64,000 bases of DNA from JADFQT01 sp965216025 (GTDB lineage Bacteria > Chloroflexota > Dehalococcoidia > Lucifugimonadales > UBA3495). Shown piece after piece: positions 33,680 through 42,539 of this stretch (positions within the stretch are counted from its first letter, which is position 1; every line of letters starts with the position of its first letter). Below the pieces are notes generated by a model. That model ran no database searches, was not told the DNA's origin, and worked only from the letters and a program-made list of their open reading frames with translations. The position numbers were made by a program, and so were the translations under genes. The DNA is taken from positions 457,770 through 521,769 of the forward strand of contig CBDCEX010000016.1 in the NCBI GenBank assembly GCA_965216025.1, read 5' to 3'.

Positions 33680-34873
33680 TCAGGCCACCACCTCAATCTT
33701 GCCCTCGGGCGTCGCCGCCATCAGCGCGGTAAAGTCGTAACCCCGCCGCCGCAGCTCGTCTCCCCCGCCTTCTCGCCGGTCCAGCAAGGCAATGACCTGC
33801 ACCACGCTGCAACCCAAAGCCTCGGCCGCTGCAATGGCATGCAGCAGGGAGCCGCCGGTGGTGCAGGTGTCGTCTACGATGGCCACCCGGCTGCCTGCTA
33901 CCAGCGGACCCTCAATTAACTGGCCCATGCCATGCTCTTTGCTTTCCTTGCGCACAATAAACGCTGGTATACCATCGCCATCTTCCTGGCTGGCCAGTGC
34001 CACGGCCGTGACGATGGGATCGGCCGCCAGGGTCGGTCCCCCCACCGCCTGGGCCCCCGCCTGCCGAATCAGCGGTAGCAACGCCTGTCCTATGAGCATG
34101 GCCCCTTCCGGGTCCAAACTCAGCAGGCGACCGTCGAAGTAGTAGCTGCTGGTTTTTCCCGAGGAGAGGGTGAACTGCCCATACTTGAGCGAGCCCCGGG
34201 CCAAAGACAGGCTCAACAGCCTCTCGGCTGAAGGGCTAGCCGGGCTCCGCGAAGAATTTGAAGAGTCCAGGGGACAGTACAACCCTCGCCGGTTGATGTA
34301 CCGCTCAACAGCCTCTGGTACCCGATATTTAATAGACCGGCCCTCGCTGGCCCGCAGGCGTATGCTGCTGCCACTAATATCCATAATCGGGGCGGGCAGG
34401 AAATTGACCTTGCTGCCCAATTTCGGGTAGCGACCCAGCTGCTCGTCCAGAATTCGGGAGTTTTGGAAGCCCGACCTGCTGGCTATGGCCAGATCACAAA
34501 GCTCAATTATCCTCTCCGGCTGCTCCCAACGGTGGAACTGTTCCAAGGCATCCAAACCCAGGATGAAGTAAAGTTGGACCTCTTCTCCCAGGTCTCGCTT
34601 AAGCTGCTCCAGCGTATCTACGGTGTAGGTGGGACCCGAGCGGTCGACTTCGATACGGGAGACACCTAGCCTAGGGTTGGAGGCTATCGCCAGCTCCACC
34701 ATCTTGAGCCGGTGCTCTGCCGGGGAGAGGGCCTGCCCCGCCTTGAGCCAGGGCTGACCCGCCGGAATGAAAATAACTTGGTCCAGGGCCAGTCGGCTCA
34801 GCGCTTCCTCCGCGATGATCAGATGACCCACATGAACCGGGTCGAAGGTGCCTCCCAGGATTCCTACCCGCAT
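33680..34873 (-). CDS. NadD-PyrE fusion: nicotinate-nucleotide adenylyltransferase / orotate phosphoribosyltransferase
   Basis: One 397-residue frame with two complete domains. Residues 1 to about 200 are NadD: GILGGTFDPVHVGHL nucleotide-binding motif, LYFILGLDALEQFHRW, and the late ISGSSIRLRASEGRSI motif. After a Ser-rich linker (SSNSSRSPASPSAE, about 206-219) comes PyrE: SSYYFDGRLLSLDPEG, GPTLAADPIV, FIVRKESKEHGMG (flexible loop Lys/His) and the PRPP loop VAIVDDTCTTGGS. NadD makes deamido-NAD, PyrE makes OMP. It starts one base after the obg stop, so it is co-transcribed with obg. Confidence 0.92.
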   Translation of the reverse strand: MRVGILGGTFDPVHVGHLIIAEEALSRLALDQVIFIPAGQPWLKAGQALSPAEHRLKMVELAIASNPRLGVSRIEVDRSGPTYTVDTLEQLKRDLGEEVQLYFILGLDALEQFHRWEQPERIIELCDLAIASRSGFQNSRILDEQLGRYPKLGSKVNFLPAPIMDISGSSIRLRASEGRSIKYRVPEAVERYINRRGLYCPLDSSNSSRSPASPSAERLLSLSLARGSLKYGQFTLSSGKTSSYYFDGRLLSLDPEGAMLIGQALLPLIRQAGAQAVGGPTLAADPIVTAVALASQEDGDGIPAFIVRKESKEHGMGQLIEGPLVAGSRVAIVDDTCTTGGSLLHAIAAAEALGCSVVQVIALLDRREGGGDELRRRGYDFTALMAATPEGKIEVVA

Positions 34874-34874
34874 G

Positions 34875-36221
34875 CTAGAACCACTCCATCTCTGCTCGGC
34901 CGATGCGTATAGTGTCGCCAGCCTCGATTCCCGCCTCTTCCAAGGTTCTGGCCAGGCCCAGCCGCGTCATCTCCCGCCAGATTTGCAGCACCACCCGGTA
35001 ATCCCGGGTGTCGGCCATCGCTGTCAGGCGCTCCAGCTGTTCCGACTCGATCACATAGACGCCATTATCCTTGTGGAAGGTACTGGGACGGGTTGTTCGG
35101 CGGCTATGACGAAATTCCAGCCCAACGGGTTCAGCTTCGGCTTCGGCCGCAATCCGGGACTCCTCCCCAATGGTTCTATCCAGCAGCTCGATAACATGTC
35201 CCAGCAGGGCATCAATTCCCTCGCCGGTAGCGGCGGAGATAAAAAATATGGGACTGGATTTAGCTTCCCAGGTAGCCCGTTGCATAGAAGCCGGTTCGGT
35301 GGCGGCTATTCCAGACGCAACGGCCGCCAGCACGTCCTGCTCCAATTCCTCTTGCCGGGCTCTCACCTCCGTTATGTCTATCTTGTTTATGGCTATGACC
35401 TGCGGCTTCTCCGCGAGAGCTGGGTTAAACTGCCGCAGCTCTTCGTTAACCATGCGGTAGTCGGCAATCGGATCCTCGGATAGGCCGTCCAAGATATGGA
35501 TGTATATTCGGGCTCTTTCGGCGTGACGTAAAAATTGGTCTCCCAATCCTACGCCATCATGGGCGCCTTCGATGAGGCCGGGAACTTCCATCATCACGAA
35601 GCTCTTATCCCGAGTGCCCACCATCCCCAGCACCGGCTCCACCGTAGTAAAGGGATAGCTGGCGATCCGGGGCTGCGCCGCCGAGCAGTGGGAGATCAGA
35701 GTGGACTTACCGGCATTGGGTTTGGCCAGTAAGCCGACATCGGCCAGCAGCTTCAACTCCAGCAGGAGCACTACGTGCTCGCCGAGCTCGCCCTTTTGGG
35801 AAAGCAGGGGTTCCTGATTAGTAGAGGTGGCGAATCGAGTATTACCCCAACCACCCCGTCCCCCCTGCGCTACCAGACAAGGCGTCTCATCAGTTATGTC
35901 CGCAATCAACTCCGTGGTGCCGTCTGGATTCCTCCGCCTCACTAGTGTTCCCAAGGGCACCTTTATAATGTCATCGGGACCGTTACCGCCCCGCATTTCC
36001 TTACCCTTGCCATGCTTGCCGCGCTCCACATAGATGGTGCTGTTAAATTTCAGATGGAGCAACGTATTTAGAGAAGGGTCACCTACAATATAGGCATTGC
36101 CGCCGGCGCCACCATCACCACCGTTGGGGCCACCATGGGGCCGATATTTTTCCCGCAGAAAACTTACACAGCCGTTGCCGCCGTCACCACCCTTTATATT
36201 TAAACGAACAGTATCAATCAT
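34875..36221 (-). CDS. obg: Obg/CgtA GTPase
   Basis: 448 residues. Glycine-rich Obg fold (IKGGDGGNGCVSFLREKY, GGPNGGDGGAGGNAYI), then the GTPase domain: Walker A AKPNAGKST, switch I PFTT, G3 MEVPGLIEGA, G4 NKID, G5 SAATG, and a C-terminal OCT domain (VYVIESEQLERLTAM). The G3 motif is E-x-P-G instead of D-x-P-G; I recall the same in Dehalococcoides Obg, so it is probably a lineage trait. Obg acts in 50S ribosome assembly and stress response. First gene of an operon with nadD-pyrE. Confidence 0.95.
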   Translation of the reverse strand: MIDTVRLNIKGGDGGNGCVSFLREKYRPHGGPNGGDGGAGGNAYIVGDPSLNTLLHLKFNSTIYVERGKHGKGKEMRGGNGPDDIIKVPLGTLVRRRNPDGTTELIADITDETPCLVAQGGRGGWGNTRFATSTNQEPLLSQKGELGEHVVLLLELKLLADVGLLAKPNAGKSTLISHCSAAQPRIASYPFTTVEPVLGMVGTRDKSFVMMEVPGLIEGAHDGVGLGDQFLRHAERARIYIHILDGLSEDPIADYRMVNEELRQFNPALAEKPQVIAINKIDITEVRARQEELEQDVLAAVASGIAATEPASMQRATWEAKSSPIFFISAATGEGIDALLGHVIELLDRTIGEESRIAAEAEAEPVGLEFRHSRRTTRPSTFHKDNGVYVIESEQLERLTAMADTRDYRVVLQIWREMTRLGLARTLEEAGIEAGDTIRIGRAEMEWF

Positions 36222-36557
36222 AAAAAGTAGATAAGTCTAATAAAGATAATAATAGGCTGGATTAGTGGAGAGATTCTAGGATATCAGCTTTCGCTGGGTG
36301 TTGATCGATTCTATTTTAACACGGGTGTTTGGCAATGAGAGGTTGATAATTTAACTGGAAGAGTGGATAGCTGCTAACGGCGAGGAGGAGCCTGGCCGAG
36401 AGACTAGAGTTTGAGATTAACATCAACCAGAAGAGCGGGTATTCCACGAGTTAAATACGGGTTTCCCACCCAATGGGAAAGTTGTGAACGAAAAATCGGA
36501 GTTTATCAACGATGAACTGGAGCGGGAAGCCAAAGATGCCGGGTGGAGCGGTAGCCT
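36222..36557. other. Intergenic region between dnaA and obg
   Basis: 336 bp, AT-rich near obg. A TTTCCCA/TGGGAAA hairpin lies near 36460-36480. No cluster of DnaA boxes (TTATCCACA-like) was seen here or upstream of dnaA, so there is no support for oriC in the window. Confidence 0.45.
36308..36335 (-). promoter_or_regulatory. Candidate promoter of obg
   Basis: On the minus strand TTGCCA (36330-36335), a 16-bp spacer and TAGAAT (36308-36313), about 87 bp before the obg start. Confidence 0.5.
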
Positions 36558-37988
36558 TCAGCTGAACAGAGCTTCCTTAATTGTCAGGACATCCAGCCGC
36601 AGTTTGTGGTCTTCGTTGATTTCGCCGTTAATCTTGCCGGCGCCGTGGATCACTGTCGAATGGTCCCGCCCGCCCAGCAGGCGGCCTATCTGGGTGGGAG
36701 ACATCTCCAGCTCATACATTAGGAGATACATGGCGACTTGGCGCGCCAAGGCAATGTTTTTGGTCCGGCTTCTTCCCAGCAGTTCTGGGGTAGATATCTT
36801 GTAGTACTGGGAGGCTTCGTCGATGATCCGCCCCGGGTCGATGGAGTGACGCGCGGCGTCGGTGGCCAGGTCCTGGAGAACCCGTGACGCCAGGTCCAGC
36901 GTTACTGGCACATTCATCAGGTCCGAGTAGGCCACCACCCGGTTGAGACTGCCCTCCAGCTCCCGAACGTTCTTCTGCACCCGCTTGGCGATGAACTCAA
37001 TGATACCTTCACTTATGGAAAGCTGGTGCGCCTCGGCTTTGAATTGCAGTATAGCCATGCGGGTTTCCAAGTCGGGCGGCTGGATGTCGGCGATCAATCC
37101 CCACTCGAAGCGGGAACGGAGTCTATCTTCCAGTAAGGACAGGGTCTTGGGAGGACGATCGGAAGTGATGACGATTTGCTGACCGGAATTGTGCAGGTCG
37201 TTAAAGGTGTGGAAGAAACCCTCCTGGGTCTGTTCCTTGCCGCTCATGAACTGAATGTCGTCGATCAGTAATACCTGCACACTGCGATAGCGGCTGCGAA
37301 ACTCTTCGGTGGTCCGGTTACGGATGGCCGAGATGAACTCGTTGGTGAACTGCTCCGAGGAAACGTAGAGCGCGTCCAGGCCCAGATCGACGCTGGCCTG
37401 TCCGATGGCGTGCAGGAGGTGGGTCTTCCCCAGGCCAACGCCCGAGTAAATGAAAAGGGGATTGTACATTTTACCGGGAGCCTCGACCACTGCCTGAGCG
37501 GCGCTGAAGGCCAGCCGGTTGGAAGGCCCCACCACAAAGGAGTCGAATCCGTAACGGGGATTGAAGGTACCGGTGGTGGACGGCCTGGCTGGAGCCGGGG
37601 CTGGTTCTCCCTCTCCCGCCGGCTCCGGCGGGAGGGTTGCTGCCCCCGCTGACGGGTTACTGGCGACCGCATTACCCGCCTTAACCTTAAACTGAATTTC
37701 CGCCGGACCGCCGGTTACCTTCTCCACTGTCTTCTGAATCGACTGGTACATCCGCCGCTCCAGCCAGGCGACGGCAAAGGGGGTGGGAACCTCCACCACG
37801 AACTGAGAATTCTGGTAGCTGATGCCTACGGTGGGCTTGAGCCAGGTTTCGAAGGTGTGGCTGTTGAGTTGGAGTTGGAGCTCGCCCAGGGTGGCGCGCC
37901 ACACTTCCCCGGCCGATAATTCTTTCCCAGCCCGCTCAGTCCCGGAAGCTTCTCTCCCGGAATCCCCTCTACCCAAAATTTCGACCAT
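36558..37988 (-). CDS. dnaA: Chromosomal replication initiator DnaA
   Basis: 476 residues from ATG 37988 (GGGGAGG 12 bp upstream); a TTG-started longer frame is possible. Domain I (ATLGELQLQLNSHTFETWLKP), a variable Pro-rich domain II, domain III AAA+ with NPRYGFDSFVVGPSNRLA, Walker A SGVGLGKTHLLH, Walker B VLLIDDIQF, and domain IV with GRDHSTVIHGAGKI, the DnaA-box recognition helix. Normal length. It is isolated from dnaN/recF, as common in Chloroflexota. Confidence 0.96.
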   Translation of the reverse strand: MVEILGRGDSGREASGTERAGKELSAGEVWRATLGELQLQLNSHTFETWLKPTVGISYQNSQFVVEVPTPFAVAWLERRMYQSIQKTVEKVTGGPAEIQFKVKAGNAVASNPSAGAATLPPEPAGEGEPAPAPARPSTTGTFNPRYGFDSFVVGPSNRLAFSAAQAVVEAPGKMYNPLFIYSGVGLGKTHLLHAIGQASVDLGLDALYVSSEQFTNEFISAIRNRTTEEFRSRYRSVQVLLIDDIQFMSGKEQTQEGFFHTFNDLHNSGQQIVITSDRPPKTLSLLEDRLRSRFEWGLIADIQPPDLETRMAILQFKAEAHQLSISEGIIEFIAKRVQKNVRELEGSLNRVVAYSDLMNVPVTLDLASRVLQDLATDAARHSIDPGRIIDEASQYYKISTPELLGRSRTKNIALARQVAMYLLMYELEMSPTQIGRLLGGRDHSTVIHGAGKINGEINEDHKLRLDVLTIKEALFS

Positions 37989-38199
37989 GAAAACGGCTAG
38001 CCTCCCCGGCGAAAAATGATGACGCAATAGACTAGCAGTTTTATGTCAAGGAGGCTAGGTCACCTACCGGGCTGGATCGGCCATCCACGCAGCTTTATCG
38101 GCATATTTGGGAGGGTTCCAGCAGCCCGCCCTGGTCGCAAAATGCACACGGTTTTCCAACGAAATATTCGGGCTAAATGTGCCGGGCTCAGGCCCGGTT

Positions 38200-39153
38200 C
38201 TAGTCCGAATCCGGGTGGGTGGTAATGAACCTACCGGCCTTGGCCGGGTCCAGATGGGGTGCGCGGACCTCCACCTGGGCCTGTTCCTCTTGCAACCGAA
38301 CCGTAACGCTGCTGTCCTGTTCTGCCCAGCCCCGGTTCATGGCTTGCATGGCGATCTGCTCTGCCAGGGTAGACATGGGCATGGGAACGTTGTACTCCCG
38401 GGCCAGCTCGGTGGCCAGGGAAATGTCCTTGAAGGCCAGGTTCAGAGCGAAGCTGGCCGGTTCGTACTCGCCGCGAAACATGGTCCTGACCAGTCCCTCG
38501 TGGAGGACGCGCATTCGCCCCAGCGAGCCCCGGCGAACGCTCTCCCACAACGCCTCCGGCTCGACACCGGCTTTCACGCCCAAAGTCAATCCTTCGGCAA
38601 TGGCCTGGCGTACGCTGTGGCCAATCATGTTGTGGACCAGCTTGCAGATGGACCCGGCCCCGATGGCTCCGGCGTAAAAGACCTTGTCGCCGAAGGAGTC
38701 CAGAATCGGTTTGATTCGGTCGAAAATCTCTCGCTCTCCCCCGACCATCACCGCCAAATCCCCGCTGGCAGCTCCGGATTTGCCGCCGCTGACCGGTGCG
38801 TCCAGGATATGGATCCCCTTTTGACGGAAGGTTGGCTCCATCTCCCGGATTAACGAGGGCCGGCTGGAGGAAAGGTCCACGTAGATGCTGCCGGGGCGAA
38901 TGCCTTCGAGGATTCCCTGGGCACCCAAGGCCACCGCTTCGACCTCTTTGGGTCCGGGGAGCGAGGTGAAGACTACGTCGCTCAGTTCAGCGACCTCCGC
39001 CGGCGAGTTGGCCAGTCGGGCGCCTCCTTCCAGCAAGGGCTTGGCGGCTTCCTCGCGCAGGTCAAAAACCACCATCGGGTGCCCGGCGCGTTGGATGTTG
39101 GCCGACATGCCACCGCCCATGTTGCCCAGACCTATGAATCCTACCTTCTCCAT
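38200..39153 (-). CDS. 3-hydroxyisobutyrate dehydrogenase-like oxidoreductase
   Basis: 317 residues. N-terminal Rossmann motif VGFIGLGNMGGGMSANI, DVVFTSLPGPKEVEAVA, the signature DAPVSGGKSGAASGDLAVMVGG and the catalytic-Lys helix GAGSICKLVHNMIGHSV. The family (beta-hydroxyacid dehydrogenases) oxidises 3-hydroxyisobutyrate, tartronate semialdehyde or similar with NAD(P). The substrate is not decided by these motifs. Confidence 0.92.
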   Translation of the reverse strand: MEKVGFIGLGNMGGGMSANIQRAGHPMVVFDLREEAAKPLLEGGARLANSPAEVAELSDVVFTSLPGPKEVEAVALGAQGILEGIRPGSIYVDLSSSRPSLIREMEPTFRQKGIHILDAPVSGGKSGAASGDLAVMVGGEREIFDRIKPILDSFGDKVFYAGAIGAGSICKLVHNMIGHSVRQAIAEGLTLGVKAGVEPEALWESVRRGSLGRMRVLHEGLVRTMFRGEYEPASFALNLAFKDISLATELAREYNVPMPMSTLAEQIAMQAMNRGWAEQDSSVTVRLQEEQAQVEVRAPHLDPAKAGRFITTHPDSD

Positions 39154-39293
39154 GTCATCTCCTCAGTCGGGTGCCGCCGATTTTCCCCCGCCAGCCGGGT
39201 AGCTTTCAGCCCGGGGTAGCTGGCAGGATTGTAAAGGGGCTGGCATTTTGGGGTCAACCGCTGAGTTAACCACTGGGTTAGCCGCTCAGTCGC

Positions 39294-39322
39294 TTGTCAG
39301 CCTATGGGGGCCAGAGTAGAAT
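39294..39322 (+). promoter_or_regulatory. Promoter of the HbpS/GlcG-like gene
   Basis: TTGTCA (39294-39299), 17-bp spacer, TAGAAT (39317-39322); GGAGG lies 7 bp before the ATG at 39352. Confidence 0.65.
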
Positions 39323-39351
39323 GAGCCATTCCCCAAGCTGGAGGTTAGCAG

Positions 39352-39771
39352 ATGTACAACAAACCTATGCTGAGTCTGGAACAAACCCAGAAGGCCATGC
39401 AGGCCATGATTCAAAAGGCTACCCAGGAGCCCGACCGCCCGGTGGCCATGGCGATAGTCGATGATGCCGGCAACCTGCTGAGCTACGCCAGGATGGACAA
39501 ATGCCGTCCCAACCCCCAGACCTTTGCCATCCGAAAGGCGTACACCTCGGCCATGTCGGGGGTGAATTCTGCCGACTACGCGGAGCGACTCAAGAGTCAG
39601 GGCCGTACCGTCAGCGATTTTGGCAATCCAAACCTGGTGTCGGCCCAAGGCGCCGCGGTGGTGCTGGACCCGGCGAGTGGAGCCGTGTTGGGAGCCATTG
39701 GCGTCAGCGGGCTTAGCGCGCAAGAGGATGAGGATCTGTCCAAGCTGGGAGTGCAGGCCCTCGGGCTATAG
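39352..39771 (+). CDS. HbpS/GlcG-family heme-binding-like protein
   Basis: 139 residues, full length for the family. MLSLEQTQKAMQAMI, VAMAIVDDAGNLLSYARMD, then FAIRKAYTSAMSG and a late GAIGVSGLSAQEDEDLSKLG. HbpS-type proteins bind heme in Streptomyces; GlcG proteins accompany glycolate genes with unknown role. Function here is open. Confidence 0.9.
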   Translation: MYNKPMLSLEQTQKAMQAMIQKATQEPDRPVAMAIVDDAGNLLSYARMDKCRPNPQTFAIRKAYTSAMSGVNSADYAERLKSQGRTVSDFGNPNLVSAQGAAVVLDPASGAVLGAIGVSGLSAQEDEDLSKLGVQALGL

Positions 39772-39812
39772 CCGCAGCTAAAATGGGAGAATCCCGCGCT
39801 TATCGCGCCTAG

Positions 39813-39867
39813 CCCCCCGCCTATCCTTTGATTATCCTGTGCCTACGCTAATGGATTAGGCGGGGGG
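39813..39867 (+). promoter_or_regulatory. Leader hairpin that would hide the Shine-Dalgarno
   Basis: CCCCCCGCCTA (39813-39823) is perfectly complementary to TAGGCGGGGGG (39857-39867), and pairing extends by ATCC/GGAT with one bulge. The 3' arm overlaps the Shine-Dalgarno GGGGAGG (39864-39870) of the gene at 39873. An on/off leader switch is possible. Confidence 0.5.
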
Positions 39868-39872
39868 AGGAT

Positions 39873-40259
39873 ATGGCGACGTTGACGATCCAGGCGGCGG
39901 CCCAGAGCTTGGGAACCTCGGAAATTACCATTAGACGAAAACTGAGGACCGGGCAGCTAAGCGGTCATCAGGAAGACCCGCCTAACGGGCGTTGGTGGGT
40001 GGAAATTCCCGATGATCAGCTCTTCGACCCTGCCAGCACCGCGTCGGCCTCCAGGCCCGAGGCGTCGGAAGGCCACCTGCTTCGGGACCTGGTGGGTGTG
40101 CTGAAGGACCAGGTGAGCACCCTCCAGCACCATCTGGAGATTCGCGAAAGGGAGGTGGGGGAGCTGCATGTGATTATTCAGCAGCAGGCCCTGGCCCTGC
40201 CGGCGCCGGGCGGGAACAGCCGGGGGTGGTGGCGAAAAATTTGGCCCCGGAGTAACTGA
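39873..40259 (+). CDS. HTH DNA-binding protein with coiled coil
   Basis: 128 residues. N-terminal MerR/excisionase-like HTH (TIQAAAQSLGTSEITIRRKLRTGQLSG) with a wing (NGRWWVEIPDD), a linker, then a coiled coil (LLRDLVGVLKDQVSTLQHHLEIREREVGELHVIIQQ) and a Trp/Arg-rich tail (GWWRKIWPRSN) that could touch membrane. This layout is common in small regulators of plasmid or unknown function. The leader hairpin may control its translation. Confidence 0.75.
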   Translation: MATLTIQAAAQSLGTSEITIRRKLRTGQLSGHQEDPPNGRWWVEIPDDQLFDPASTASASRPEASEGHLLRDLVGVLKDQVSTLQHHLEIREREVGELHVIIQQQALALPAPGGNSRGWWRKIWPRSN

Positions 40260-40419
40260 GCAGAGGAATTGAGCGGAAGCTAACTGCGGACAACTGAAAC
40301 TGATACATGCGCCCTAACCCCCATCCTAACCTTCCCCATTAAGGCCTCATTGCACGGCACTTTTTCGACAAGGCTAGTGCACGAGTATGCTTCTTGTCTT
40401 TCTGAGGGAGCGGAGCGAC

Positions 40420-40440
40420 CGAAGAATCTCAGATTCTTCG
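40420..40440. repeat. 21-bp palindrome in intergenic region
   Basis: CGAAGAATCT-C-AGATTCTTCG, a perfect 10-bp inverted repeat within the 349-bp gap 40260-40608, preceded by GAGGGAGCGGAGCGACC. It has the look of a dispersed intergenic repeat. No gene was seen in the gap. Confidence 0.6.
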
Positions 40441-40608
40441 CCTCCACTATGTTCCGGCTCAGCAAGACAGCCCGGCGCTACCACAAACTGTCGTGTATGA
40501 GCCCATTGGGGGGAAGGTTAGGATGGGGGTGGTCTCAGCGGGGAAGCTCACCAAGAAGGGGACCGGACCCGTTCGCTGCCGGAACCGACTTCGGTCGACC
40601 GGCTTTGG

Positions 40609-41343
40609 TCAATAGGGCAGCAGGTAGAAGAGGACAGCGAAGTAGTGGCTGGCGCTGCCCGCCATGACGCAGAGATGCCAGGCGCCGTGATTGAAGGGCA
40701 GTTTGGTCCACATGAGAAGGATGATCCCGCCGCTGTAGGCTAGCCCCCCCAATAGCAGCCAGGCTATTCCTCCGGCCGGTGTGCTGTTGATGGTGGGGAC
40801 TGCCGCCACCAGAATCAGCCAACCCTGCGCCAGGTAAAGCGCGATGGAAGCCCCCCGCAATCGGCCCGGGAAGAGGATCTTCCCGCTGATGCCGAGAACA
40901 GCAATGCCCCAAACGAGTCCCAAGATGGACCATCCCCAAGGGGCGTTGAGAGGCCCCAGTACGAAGGGGGTGTAGGTTCCGGCGATAAGCAAATAAATCA
41001 GGCATTCATCGGCCACCTTCCATACCCGTTTTCGGCGAGTCGAGGGGGAGGCGTGATACAGGGTTGATCCGGCGTAGACCAGGACTAGGGTGGAGCCGAA
41101 AATGGCGCTGCCTACGATATTCCAGGGGTTGCCCGTGAAGCTGGCCAGGGTTACCAGCAGGCTTAGCCCGGCGATGCTGAGGAGCAGGCCAACGCCGTGG
41201 GTAAGGACATTGACAGACTCCTCGGCCGGAGTCTGCCCAGAGACCGGACAGCAGGCGTGGCCACCAAAATTAGGGCGGGACCAAATCTTGCTGAGCAGAG
41301 CGAGAGGGGCTGGGGTTGTCGGTTGCGGGTTCATGCCGGCCAT
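40609..41343 (-). CDS. Hemolysin III / PAQR-family membrane protein
   Basis: 244 residues with about seven transmembrane helices. Signatures: EESVNVLTHGVGLLLSIAG, STLYHASPSTRRKRVW, DECLIYLLIAGTYTPF (the conserved Asp and Tyr/Thr/Pro) and the C-terminal LPFNHGAWHLCVMAGSASHYFAVLFY with His residues, which form a metal site in PAQR proteins. Role in bacteria is uncertain (membrane fluidity or lipid hydrolysis). The first ~25 residues are extra relative to the family core. Confidence 0.92.
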   Translation of the reverse strand: MAGMNPQPTTPAPLALLSKIWSRPNFGGHACCPVSGQTPAEESVNVLTHGVGLLLSIAGLSLLVTLASFTGNPWNIVGSAIFGSTLVLVYAGSTLYHASPSTRRKRVWKVADECLIYLLIAGTYTPFVLGPLNAPWGWSILGLVWGIAVLGISGKILFPGRLRGASIALYLAQGWLILVAAVPTINSTPAGGIAWLLLGGLAYSGGIILLMWTKLPFNHGAWHLCVMAGSASHYFAVLFYLLPY

Positions 41344-41374
41344 TATACCTTTACTTTAGGAGAACCCACACCCG

Positions 41375-41563
41375 CCGGTGTCCTGGTTCGGGTCTTTCGG
41401 TTCTCCCCGGGGTCATCGCGAGCCCTTCGGCTGCGCTCAGGATAAACTCCGCGAAGCAATCTCATGAGGGTGAGGCATGAGGGTAAGGATAGATTGCTTC
41501 GGGCCTGGGGCCCTCGCAATGACAATCGAAAGACCGGTGTCCTGGTCCGGGTCTTTCGGCACT
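41375..41563. repeat. Dispersed intergenic repeat, copy R1
   Basis: Contains CGAGCCCTTCGG...GCTCAGGATAAACTCCGCG and the inverted pair CGAAGCAATCT/AGATTGCTTCG, shared with 48370-48620 and in part with 54690-54995. The outer GGTGTCCTGGT...CGGGTCTTTCG is repeated directly at both ends (about 41378 and 41536). Confidence 0.65.
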
Positions 41564-41633
41564 GCGGATGCTGGGATATCAACTCAAAAAAGCTCCGGCA
41601 TTGGCCGAAGCTAATTCAGGTCATTTCTTTTGT

Positions 41634-41669
41634 GTGCCTTCCAACGTGCCTTCCAACGTGCCTTCCAAA
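41634..41669. repeat. 12-bp tandem repeat, three units
   Basis: GTGCCTTCCAAC at 41634, 41646 and 41658 (last base changed), running into CAAAAAGAAGGC, which pairs with the last GCCTTC. It lies just after the response-regulator gene stop, outside coding sequence. Confidence 0.8.
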
Positions 41670-41719
41670 AAGAAGGCAGCGACACCACGTGGCGATAGAA
41701 AAGCAGGCTGCGAATAGGT

Positions 41720-42472
41720 TTAGAGCACCGCTCCGGTGGTCCTCTCGAAGCTCTGATTGTGGGCGGCGGTTTCCTGACTCTTGGGAGTGGGACCGATGAA
41801 GCGGTAGCCAACGCCGTGTACATTGGCGATCCAGAAAGGCTCGCGGGCGTCGTCCCCCAGCTTTTGGCGCAGGCGCTGCACGTACTTCTTGACTAGCCCG
41901 TAGCTGTCCACTCGCTCGCCCCATAGGGTGCGCTCCAGGGTTTGCCGGGAAACTACAATGCCCCAGTTCTTTATCAACAGGAACAGCATCCGGAACTCGG
42001 TGGTGGTTAGGGCCAGCCGGCGACCTGACAGGAACGCCTCGTAGGTTGCCGGGTTCACCATCAAATGTCCACTGGTCAGAGGATTTTCCGTCTCATAGGT
42101 GGCGGTGGTACCAGCCCGGCGCATTAGGGCCCAAATCCGGGTGGTTAACTCGGTTAGGTCACAAGGTAACCGCACGTAGTCGTCGGCCCCCAATTCCAGG
42201 GAGGTTACGGCCTCCATTTCATCTCCCTCATTTCCCAATACCAGCAGCGGTACGTTGGAAAAACCGCGCAGCTCTTGGATCAGCGCGGAGATAGTGGAGT
42301 CTTTAAAGTCCGGATGGACAATGACAATATTAGGCCCTTCCTGCTCTACCAGGTCCAGGCCCTTCCTGGCGGTGGAACACGACTGCATTGAAGCATCTGG
42401 CCACCGCAGCCGAACACTTACTTTAGCGATATCTACGGTACGCGGGTTCGCACCAATAATTACGACTTTCAT
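41720..42472 (-). CDS. OmpR/PhoB-type response regulator lacking the usual phospho-Asp
   Basis: 250 residues: an N-terminal receiver-like domain (KVVIIGANPRTVDIAK ... VPLLVLGNEGDEMEAVTSLELGADDYV) and a C-terminal winged helix (LTTTEFRMLFLLIKNWGIVVSRQTL, then VQRLRQKLGDD and VHGVGYRF). At the strand normally ending in the phospho-acceptor the sequence is IVIVHPDF, so His sits where Asp is expected, and the first acidic pair is NP. It probably works without standard phosphorylation. No histidine kinase gene is adjacent. Confidence 0.85.
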   Translation of the reverse strand: MKVVIIGANPRTVDIAKVSVRLRWPDASMQSCSTARKGLDLVEQEGPNIVIVHPDFKDSTISALIQELRGFSNVPLLVLGNEGDEMEAVTSLELGADDYVRLPCDLTELTTRIWALMRRAGTTATYETENPLTSGHLMVNPATYEAFLSGRRLALTTTEFRMLFLLIKNWGIVVSRQTLERTLWGERVDSYGLVKKYVQRLRQKLGDDAREPFWIANVHGVGYRFIGPTPKSQETAAHNQSFERTTGAVL

Positions 42473-42539
42473 GTACGCGCTCCATTCAGGACTACGCCCT
42501 ACTCAACAAAGAGGCGCCTGCTCGATACGTTGTCTAGCA

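Noticed and set aside
36222..38200. Replication origin next to dnaA
   Set aside because: No cluster of TTATCCACA-like boxes or AT-rich unwinding element was found on either side of dnaA.
41634..41669. 12-bp tandem repeats as coding repeats or iterons
   Set aside because: They lie downstream of a stop codon, only three units are present and no replication gene is near.
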